A DNA stretch of 64,000 nucleotides from Streptomyces malaysiensis subsp. samsunensis (GTDB lineage: Bacteria; Actinomycetota; Actinomycetes; Streptomycetales; Streptomycetaceae), in the NCBI RefSeq assembly GCF_024519315.1, contig NZ_JANIIC010000047.1, forward strand, positions 1-64,000, written 5' to 3'. Shown piece by piece: positions 16,935-23,050 of this stretch. Numbering within the stretch: the stretch's first letter is position 1; every line of letters begins with the position of its first letter. The notes below the pieces were generated by a model that saw only the letters and a program-made list of their open reading frames with translations, did not search any database and was not told where the DNA came from. A program made the translations under genes and the position numbers.

Positions 16935-18075
16935 CGGTGATCACCTTCTTGGCGGCCTCGGGCGCGTCCGGCGCGCCACCGGCCGGTGGTTCGGCCCCGT
17001 CGGGTCCGGTGTCCGGCTCGCCGAGGACGGCGAGCAGCCGGGCGCGGCTGACGACACCGGTGAGCGCACCGTCGTCGTCGGTGACGGCGACCGCGACCCC
17101 GCTGCGCGAACAGGGCCGGAACAGCTCGATGATCGGAGTGCTCTCGGTGACGGTGGCGGGGGCTGCCGCGAGCACGTCCTGCGCGGTACGGAGTGTGGTG
17201 CCGTCGTCGGTCGTGGTGCCCAGCACCTCGCTCGGCTCGGCCATGATCGCGCCGGCGGTGAGCACCCGGCTGCGGTCGACGTCCTGGGTGAAGGAGGCGA
17301 CGTAGTCGTTGGCCGGGGTGACCAGGATGTCCTCGGCGGTGCCGATCTGGACAATGCGGCCGTCGCGCATCACGGCGATGCGATCGCCGAGCCGCATGGC
17401 CTCGTTCAGGTCGTGGGTGATGAAGACGATGGTCTTCTTGAGCCGCTTCTGGAGCTGGAGCAGCTGGTCCTGCATATCGCGGCGGATCAGCGGGTCGAGG
17501 GCGCTGAAGGACTCGTCCATCAGCAGCATGTCGGCGTCGGTGGCCAGGGCGCGGGCGAGGCCGACGCGCTGCTGCATACCACCGGAGAGCTCATCGGGCC
17601 AGGACTTCTCCCAACCGGCCAGGCCCACCAGCTCCAGCGCCTCGGTGGCACGGCGGATGCGCTCCTCGCGCGGCACGCCCTGCACCTCGAGGCCGTACGC
17701 GGCGTTCTCCAGGACGCTGCGGTGCGGAAAGAGGGCGAAGTGCTGGAAGACCATGCTGATCTTGCGGGACCGGACCTCGCGCAGACCCTTGGGGCTGAGC
17801 GCGGTCAGATCGTCGTCGTCGAAGAGCACACGCCCCGCGGTCGGCTCCAGCAGTCCGTTCAGCATGCGCAGCAGGGTGGACTTACCGGATCCGGACAGAC
17901 CCATGACGACGAAGATCTGGCCCGCCTCGACGGCGAAGGAGGCATCGATGACCGCTGCTGTCGTACCGTTCGCACGGAGCTCCTCGCGGTCCGCGCCGCC
18001 CTCGAGCTGCGCCACCGCCTCATCGGGTCGTCTGCCGAACACCTTGTACAGGTGTTCGGCTCGCAAATTGGCCAC
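16927..18075 (-). CDS. Glycine betaine/proline ABC transporter ATP-binding protein
   Basis: This 382-residue protein is a ProV/OpuAA-type ATPase. It has Walker A GLSGSGKST, the signature LSGGMQQRVGLARALA, Walker B MLLMDESFSALD, and the family insert before Walker A. The C-terminal 110 residues are a CBS-like regulatory region (GVAVAVTDDDGALTGVVSRARLL), which in OpuA controls transport by ionic strength or nucleotide binding. It should energise the fused permease whose gene overlaps its end by 8 bases. The start is ATG 18075, with GAGAGG 3-8 bases upstream. The intrinsic terminator just before this site suggests control by transcription attenuation. Confidence 0.92.
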   Translation of the reverse strand: MANLRAEHLYKVFGRRPDEAVAQLEGGADREELRANGTTAAVIDASFAVEAGQIFVVMGLSGSGKSTLLRMLNGLLEPTAGRVLFDDDDLTALSPKGLREVRSRKISMVFQHFALFPHRSVLENAAYGLEVQGVPREERIRRATEALELVGLAGWEKSWPDELSGGMQQRVGLARALATDADMLLMDESFSALDPLIRRDMQDQLLQLQKRLKKTIVFITHDLNEAMRLGDRIAVMRDGRIVQIGTAEDILVTPANDYVASFTQDVDRSRVLTAGAIMAEPSEVLGTTTDDGTTLRTAQDVLAAAPATVTESTPIIELFRPCSRSGVAVAVTDDDGALTGVVSRARLLAVLGEPDTGPDGAEPPAGGAPDAPEAAKKVITGA

Positions 18076-18101
18076 ATGTACCTCTCAGATCGCACCAAAA
18101 A

Positions 18102-18130
18102 ACGACCCGCCACCCCCGCCGGCGGGTCGT
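18102..18130 (-). terminator. Intrinsic terminator in the leader of the betaine ABC operon
   Basis: On the minus strand ACGACCCGCC (18130-18121) pairs perfectly with GGCGGGTCGT (18111-18102) and is followed at once by a run of T (GTTTTTTGG). The hairpin ends only about 27 bases before the ATPase start codon and its ribosome site. It has no T-run in the other orientation, so it is not the terminator of the divergent gene. An upstream stem AGCGGT...ACCGCT (18131-18155 region) could compete with it. This is the layout of an attenuator or riboswitch, but I recognise no known ligand class. Confidence 0.72.
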
Positions 18131-18294
18131 GGAGCGGTACGGCATCGGACCGCTGACCGCCGCAATAGTTGAATCACTGAACGGGTTCGCTCCGGGGGCG
18201 CGCCTGCCCCGATCGATGTGACGCAAACCCAACGGTGATCCGCTTCACATTATCCGCGCACTGGTTGTCAGTGGGGTAGTGCATAGTCGAGATC

Positions 18295-19221
18295 GTGACG
18301 CGACGCCTGATGCTCCTCGACACCGCCTCTCTGTACTTCCGCGCCTATTTCGGGGTGCCGGATTCGGTCCGGGCCCCCGACGGCACTCCGGTGAACGCCG
18401 TGCGCGGCCTGCTCGACTTCATCGCCCGGCTCGTCCAGGACCACCGTCCGGACGACCTGGTGGCCTGCATGGACTTCGACTGGCGCCCGGCCTGGCGGGT
18501 CGAGCTGATCCCCACCTACAAGGCCCACCGGGTGGCCGAGGAGGCCCCGGAGGGGGCCGGGGTGGACCAGGAGGAGGTGCCGGACACCCTCTCCCCGCAG
18601 GTCCCGGTGATCGACGAGGTGCTCGACGCGATCGGCATCGCCCGGGTGGGCGCCGCGCACTATGAGGCCGACGATGTGATCGGCACGCTCACGGGCCGGG
18701 CGACCGGCCCGGTCGACATCGTCACCGGCGACCGCGATCTGTTCCAGCTGGTGGACGACGAGCGCGGGGTGCGGGTGCTCTACCCCGTCAAGGGCGTGGG
18801 CACCCTCCAGCTGGTCGACGAGTCCTATGTACGCGAGAAGTACGGAGTGAGCGGCCGGGGGTACGCGGAGCTGGCGCTGCTGCGCGGCGACCCCAGCGAC
18901 GGGCTGCCGGGGGTGCCAGGCGTCGGCGAGAAGACCGCCGCCAAGCTGCTGGCCGCCCATGGCGACCTGGCCGGGATCATGGCCGCCGTGGACGACCCCG
19001 CCGCCAAGCTGACCCCCACCCAGCGCAAGCGGCTGGCCGAGGCGCGGCCGTATGTCGAGGTCGCCCCGAAGGTGGTCCAGGTCGCCTCGGATGTGGCGCT
19101 GCCCGCCTTCGACCCGGCGCTGCCGCGGTCGCCGCGCGATCCTGGGGGTGTGGAAGCCCTGGCCGAGCGCTGGGGATTGGGCGGATCTTTGCGCAGACTG
19201 CTGTCCACTCTTGAGGGGTGA
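18295..19221 (+). CDS. 5'-3' exonuclease domain protein
   Basis: This 308-residue protein equals the N-terminal 5' nuclease domain of DNA polymerase I, without the polymerase. LLDTASLYFRAYFG holds the first metal-site Asp, EADDVIGTL and VTGDRDLFQLV hold further acidic metal ligands, and DGLPGVPGVGEKTAAKLL is the helix-hairpin/H3TH DNA-binding element. Such proteins remove flaps and RNA primers. I chose GTG 18295, although the ATG at 18310 would still keep the first Asp. It is divergent from the betaine ABC operon and lies just upstream of the iron box of the next gene. Confidence 0.88.
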   Translation: MTRRLMLLDTASLYFRAYFGVPDSVRAPDGTPVNAVRGLLDFIARLVQDHRPDDLVACMDFDWRPAWRVELIPTYKAHRVAEEAPEGAGVDQEEVPDTLSPQVPVIDEVLDAIGIARVGAAHYEADDVIGTLTGRATGPVDIVTGDRDLFQLVDDERGVRVLYPVKGVGTLQLVDESYVREKYGVSGRGYAELALLRGDPSDGLPGVPGVGEKTAAKLLAAHGDLAGIMAAVDDPAAKLTPTQRKRLAEARPYVEVAPKVVQVASDVALPAFDPALPRSPRDPGGVEALAERWGLGGSLRRLLSTLEG

Positions 19222-19225
19222 GCTG

Positions 19226-19244
19226 TTAGGTTAGGTAAACCTAA
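19226..19244 (+). promoter_or_regulatory. Iron box (DmdR/IdeR-type operator)
   Basis: TTAGGTTAGGTAAACCTAA matches the 19-base actinobacterial iron-regulator consensus (TTAGGTTAGGCTCACCTAA-like). It lies 25 bases upstream of the start of the siderophore-interacting protein gene. DmdR1 or IdeR bound to ferrous iron should repress that gene when iron is sufficient. Confidence 0.9.
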
Positions 19245-19268
19245 CTCTTGTTGATCAGGGAGGTCGCC

Positions 19269-20150
19269 ATGGCGGACCGTCCGGCCCGTAAGACGCGCAC
19301 GCCGTATCGCGCCCAGGTGCTGCGCACCGATCGGCTCACCCCGCATATGGTGCGGGTGGTCCTGGGCGGCGACGGCCTCGCGGATTTCCACGCGGGCGAG
19401 TGCACCGACCACTACGTCAAGATCCTCTTCCCCGCCGGGGGCGCCACCTACCCCGAGCCGTTCGACCTGGAGCGGATTCGCGCCGACTTCCCGCGCGAGC
19501 AGTGGCCGGTCACCCGGACGTACACGGTGCGGGCGTGGGATCCGGCGGCCCGCGAGCTGACGGTGGACTTCGTCACCCATGGTGACGAGGGGCTGGCCGG
19601 GCCGTGGGCCACCCGGGTCCAGCCGGGCGAGGAGATCCACTTCATGGGGCCGGGCGGCGCGTACGCCCCCAGCCCCGAGGCCGGCTGGCATCTGCTCGCG
19701 GGCGACGAGAGCGCGCTGCCCGCGATCGCCGCCGCGCTGGAGCGGCTCACCGACAGCCGGGCGGGCGGCGCGGCCGAGGTGCCGGTGCGGGTGTTCATCG
19801 AGGTGGCGGGCGAGGCGGACGAGGTCAAGCTCACCGCGCCCGAGGGGGCCGAGGTGAGCTGGCTGCACCGGGGCACCGCGCCGGTCGGCGAGGCGCTGGT
19901 GGCGGCCGTGCGGGGGCTGGAGTTCCCGCCCGGACAGCTGCACGCCTTCGTGCACGGCGAGGCGGGCTTCGTGAAGGAGATCCGCCGCCATCTGCGCCTC
20001 GAGCGCCAGATCCCGCGCGAATGGCTGTCCATCTCCGGCTACTGGCGGCGCGGCCATGACGAGGACGGCTGGCAGGCGTCGAAGCGGGAGTGGAACCAGC
20101 AGGTCGAGGCGGAGCAGGAGGGGGCCGGGCCCCAGGAGGCCGCGGCGTAG
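19269..20150 (+). CDS. Siderophore-interacting protein (FAD-dependent ferric reductase)
   Basis: This 293-residue protein belongs to the SIP / ViuB flavoprotein family, which reduces ferric siderophores in the cytoplasm to free the iron. The N-terminal FAD domain contains YVKILFP and TRTYTVRAWDP (the RxYT flavin motif). HFMGPGGAYAP, HLLAGDESALPAIAAALERL and a C-terminal RRHLRLERQIPREWLSISGYWRRG are family hallmarks. The start is ATG 19269, with GGGAGG 6 bases upstream. The iron box 25 bases before it shows iron repression. No siderophore biosynthesis or uptake genes lie next to it. Confidence 0.93.
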   Translation: MADRPARKTRTPYRAQVLRTDRLTPHMVRVVLGGDGLADFHAGECTDHYVKILFPAGGATYPEPFDLERIRADFPREQWPVTRTYTVRAWDPAARELTVDFVTHGDEGLAGPWATRVQPGEEIHFMGPGGAYAPSPEAGWHLLAGDESALPAIAAALERLTDSRAGGAAEVPVRVFIEVAGEADEVKLTAPEGAEVSWLHRGTAPVGEALVAAVRGLEFPPGQLHAFVHGEAGFVKEIRRHLRLERQIPREWLSISGYWRRGHDEDGWQASKREWNQQVEAEQEGAGPQEAAA

Positions 20151-20175
20151 GGAAACGCCGTACGTACGACCGTCA

Positions 20176-20205
20176 GGCCCCGGCCGGGAGCATCCGGCCG
20201 GGGCC
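20176..20205 (+). terminator. Terminator of the siderophore-interacting protein gene
   Basis: A perfect 12-bp GC stem (GGCCCCGGCCGG with CCGGCCGGGGCC) closes a 6-base loop, 26 bases past the stop codon. Confidence 0.82.
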
Positions 20206-20651
20206 GATTGCGTGCTCCGGCCTCAGCGGGCACGGCAGAGTACCGGCGTCGATCCGGCGGCGGAGAGCGCACTCCGGCTCACAGGAGTCCGTACCGAAGA
20301 CTTGACATATCGTCACACAAGCTCCGCACGCACCTTTTTCACACCTTCCGCACCTACAGCTCTTTTGGTTCACTCGAATCTAACGAGGTCCCGGCGCCAC
20401 GGTGATCCTGGCGCCCGTCCCGTTCCGTTCCGCACAAGGCTCGCCCTCCCGCTATCGGCTGAGAGGCACCGAGCCCCCTCCCGTGGCACCGCTCCGGTCA
20501 TTCGGCCTCCGCTGAAGACCAGGGCGGCCCGGGCCCTGAAGGTCCTTCTCCTCCATTCAGCGACATCGCCCCTTCCGCTCAGCGCCGACGAAGCCGGTAC
20601 GGCCGACCGGCACGCCCCTGCGCCCAGCGCTGCAAACACAAGGAGAAACTC
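20206..20651. other. Long spacer before the IPT/TIG genes
   Basis: I see no gene here. TTGACA at about 20302 lies in an unusually AT-rich stretch (20290-20385) and may be part of the promoter for the first IPT/TIG gene; I cannot place a matching -10 box. The gene itself has a good ribosome site (AAGGAG, 20639-20644). Confidence 0.4.
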
Positions 20652-21422
20652 ATGGCTCCAGTCATCACCCCTCCGTTGGTGCCCGCCCAAGGCAAGATCG
20701 GCGACACCGTCACCGTCAACGGCTCGGGGTTCACCACCGCCGCCACGGTGAACTTCGGCCCGGTCCTCGCCTCTACGACATTCGTCTCCAGCACCCAGCT
20801 CACGTTCGTGGTGCCGAGCGGCGCTCCCTGCTCCGGCACGGTCCAGGTCAGCGTCACCCAGGTCGGCGTCAAGAGCAACCCGGTGTCGTTCGTCGTCCTC
20901 CCCGCGCCAACCGTCACCTCGGTGACCCCGACATGTCTGTCCGCCACCACCGGTGGCAGCGTGACGGTCACGGGCAGCGGTTTCGCGTCCGGGGGCACCA
21001 TCAACCTGCCCACCACACCGACGCCGACGGCGCTCACGATCACCCCGCCTGTCAACAACAACGCAGTCTCGGGCACCATCCCCGGAGGGAGCGACCCAGG
21101 AATCTACCAGGTCACGGTCGCCACCCCTGGTGGCACGGGCACGCCGAACGTCGCATTTGTCACGTTGCAGGCCGACCCTGCCCTCACCAGCGTGGTCCCG
21201 CCAACAGGCGACCTCCCCGGCGATCCGGTCACGATCTACGGCAGCGACCTGAACAACCTGGTCTCGGTCACCTACACGGTCGGTGCCACCACTCTGACGG
21301 ACACCACTGCCACGGCCTTCGGCACCTACGTGCTCAGTACCGTGCCCACTGGGCTGCCCGCGGGTGCGGGAACCATCACCGTCACCACCTGCGGCGGCTC
21401 CGACACCATCGCCTTCAACTGA
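20652..21422 (+). CDS. IPT/TIG repeat protein A
   Basis: This 256-residue protein is made of three immunoglobulin-like IPT/TIG repeats, each opening with a variant of P.V(T)SV.P..G..G.TVTVNGSGF. It is rich in Thr, Val, Gly and Pro and has almost no charged residues. I see no signal peptide, membrane anchor or sorting motif, so how it would reach the surface is unclear. The start is ATG 20652, 8 bases after AAGGAG. Its opening MAPVITPPLVPAQG resembles that of the second IPT/TIG gene (MAPVVTSVSPAQGNPAGG). Many Streptomyces genomes carry such proteins and their job is not known. Confidence 0.8.
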   Translation: MAPVITPPLVPAQGKIGDTVTVNGSGFTTAATVNFGPVLASTTFVSSTQLTFVVPSGAPCSGTVQVSVTQVGVKSNPVSFVVLPAPTVTSVTPTCLSATTGGSVTVTGSGFASGGTINLPTTPTPTALTITPPVNNNAVSGTIPGGSDPGIYQVTVATPGGTGTPNVAFVTLQADPALTSVVPPTGDLPGDPVTIYGSDLNNLVSVTYTVGATTLTDTTATAFGTYVLSTVPTGLPAGAGTITVTTCGGSDTIAFN

Positions 21423-21452
21423 CGGCTCTCGCCAGGTGACCGACGGAGGCCC

Positions 21453-21490
21453 CCGCCGCCGACCGCGACACATGGCGCGGTCGGCGGCGG
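21453..21490 (+). terminator. Terminator after IPT/TIG gene A
   Basis: A perfect 15-bp stem (CCGCCGCCGACCGCG with CGCGGTCGGCGGCGG) closes an 8-base loop, beginning 31 bases past the stop codon. Confidence 0.8.
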
Positions 21491-21506
21491 CTCTCCTCGT
21501 CCGCTG

Positions 21507-21534
21507 CCCCTGGCCGACCACTGCCGGCCAGGGG
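21507..21534 (+). other. Leader hairpin before the broken IPT/TIG copy
   Basis: CCCCTGGCC pairs with GGCCAGGGG across a 10-base loop. A longer version with the same CCTGGCCGAC core precedes the next intact gene at 21691-21725, so the leaders look duplicated together with the genes. Confidence 0.6.
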
Positions 21535-21574
21535 GCCGGTCGTCCCTGCGGCACAAGTAGGAGATGAAACGTTC

Positions 21575-21679
21575 GTGGTCCCCGTCATGACCAGCGTCAG
21601 TCCTGCCTCAGGCAATCCTGCCGACAGCGCCTCCGCCACGGTCATCGTCTCCCGGACCAGCGCCAAGGACCCACGGTGA
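21575..21679 (+). pseudogene. Truncated IPT/TIG gene remnant
   Basis: A 34-codon frame starting at GTG 21575 encodes VPVMTSVSPASGNPADSAS, matching the first 15-18 residues of the next intact protein (MAPVVTSVSPAQGNPAGGTS), and then runs into unrelated residues and a stop. AGGAG lies 11 bases upstream. Its leader also resembles the leader of the next gene. It is best read as the 5' end of a third copy whose body was deleted. A functional micro-protein is possible but less likely. Confidence 0.65.
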
Positions 21680-21690
21680 GGACCGCCCCC

Positions 21691-21725
21691 GCGCCCTGGC
21701 CGACCCCGCCGGTCGGCCAGGGCGC
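21691..21725 (+). other. Leader hairpin before IPT/TIG gene B
   Basis: A perfect 15-bp stem (GCGCCCTGGCCGACC with its complement) closes a 5-base loop, 36 bases before the start codon of the next gene. It may end readthrough from upstream or protect the mRNA 5' end. Confidence 0.6.
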
Positions 21726-21761
21726 GGCCGTCCTCCCGGCACACCAAGGAGAACAATCGTC

Positions 21762-23027
21762 ATGGCTCCCGTCGTCACCAGCGTCAGTCCCGCCCAAGGC
21801 AATCCGGCCGGAGGCACCTCCGTCACGATCAACGGTTCCGGCCTGACCGGCGCCACCGTGGTCAGATTCGGTTCCAGTTTCGCCACCAACGTGGTCGTCG
21901 TGAGCGACACCCAGATCACGGCCACGACGCCCCCGGGAAGCGGCACGGCCAAGGTCACGGTCACCACGCCCGGCGGCACCAGCACCCAGAACGTTCTCTT
22001 CACCTACACCACCGCCCCGGCCCCCACCATCACCAGTCTGTTTCCTTCCACCGGTCCGGCCGCGGGCGGGAACTCGGTCATCATCCACGGAACGAATCTC
22101 TCCGGCGCCGTGCAGGTGCTCTTCGGCACCACCCCCGGCACGATCCTCACCTCCACACCCACCCAAATCGCCGCCACCGCCCCACCAGGCACCGGAACAG
22201 TCAACGTCACCGTCACCACACCCAACGGCACCAGCAACGCCCTGCCATACGCCTACACCGCAGTACCAGCCCCCACCCTCACCAACCTCAACCCCACCAA
22301 CGGCCCCACCGCAGGCGGCAACACCATCACCATCACCGGCACCAACCTCACCGGCACCACCCAACTCCTCTTCGGCACCAACCCCGCCACCACCTTCACC
22401 GTCAACTCCCCCACCCAAATCACCGCCACCGCCCCAGCAGGGCCGGCCTCCGCGGTGAACGTGACCGTGACCACCCCGGGCGGCAGCAGCAACCCACTCC
22501 CCTACATCTACGTCGCCGCCCCGACTGTGGCCTCGGTGAGTCCGCAGTTCGGGCCGGCGACGGGAGGGACCACGGTCACCATCGCCGGTAGTAACCTGGC
22601 CTTGGCGACGCAGGTCCACTTCGGCCCCAACCTCGCCACCGGCCTGACCGTGGTCTCCGACGCCCAACTGACGGTGACCGCCCCGGCCGGAACCGGGACG
22701 GTCGTGGTCACCGTGACCACACCGGGCGGCACCAGCACCGTGGGCCTGGGGACCCCGTACTACACCTACCTCGGCGCCCCGATGCTCAACACCCTCATCC
22801 CGAATAACGGCACGGCGGCAGGCGGCGACTCCGTCACTATCGGCGGCTCCAACCTCATCTACACCGACTCCGTGACCTTCGGAGGAACCCCGGCCTCCTT
22901 CACCGTGTTCTCGGACACCATCGTCGTCGCGACGGCCCCGGCCCACGCGGCCGGAACCGTCGGCGTTCAGCTGCACACCCCCGCGGGCAACAGCAACACC
23001 CTCCCGTTCACCTACGACCCGGCCTGA
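21762..23027 (+). CDS. IPT/TIG repeat protein B
   Basis: This 421-residue protein holds five IPT/TIG repeats of about 82-86 residues, at roughly 1-85, 86-170, 171-252, 253-335 and 336-421. Each carries a P.I(T)SL.P..GPAAGGNSVIIHGTNL-like opening and ends near VTVTTPGGTS. No signal peptide or anchor is visible. The start is ATG 21762, preceded by AAGGAG. Bases about 22140-22440 (the second and third repeats) are strikingly G-poor and C/A-rich compared with the flanks, and avoid GTG, GGC and similar codons. This suggests that the block was acquired or copied from elsewhere. Confidence 0.8.
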   Translation: MAPVVTSVSPAQGNPAGGTSVTINGSGLTGATVVRFGSSFATNVVVVSDTQITATTPPGSGTAKVTVTTPGGTSTQNVLFTYTTAPAPTITSLFPSTGPAAGGNSVIIHGTNLSGAVQVLFGTTPGTILTSTPTQIAATAPPGTGTVNVTVTTPNGTSNALPYAYTAVPAPTLTNLNPTNGPTAGGNTITITGTNLTGTTQLLFGTNPATTFTVNSPTQITATAPAGPASAVNVTVTTPGGSSNPLPYIYVAAPTVASVSPQFGPATGGTTVTIAGSNLALATQVHFGPNLATGLTVVSDAQLTVTAPAGTGTVVVTVTTPGGTSTVGLGTPYYTYLGAPMLNTLIPNNGTAAGGDSVTIGGSNLIYTDSVTFGGTPASFTVFSDTIVVATAPAHAAGTVGVQLHTPAGNSNTLPFTYDPA

Positions 23028-23050
23028 GCCCGGCGCGGCGGGCGACGGGC

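Noticed and set aside
18102..18294. A ydaO (c-di-AMP) riboswitch before the betaine ABC operon
   Set aside because: The leader is too short for a full ydaO fold and I could not find its conserved core, so I report only the terminator.
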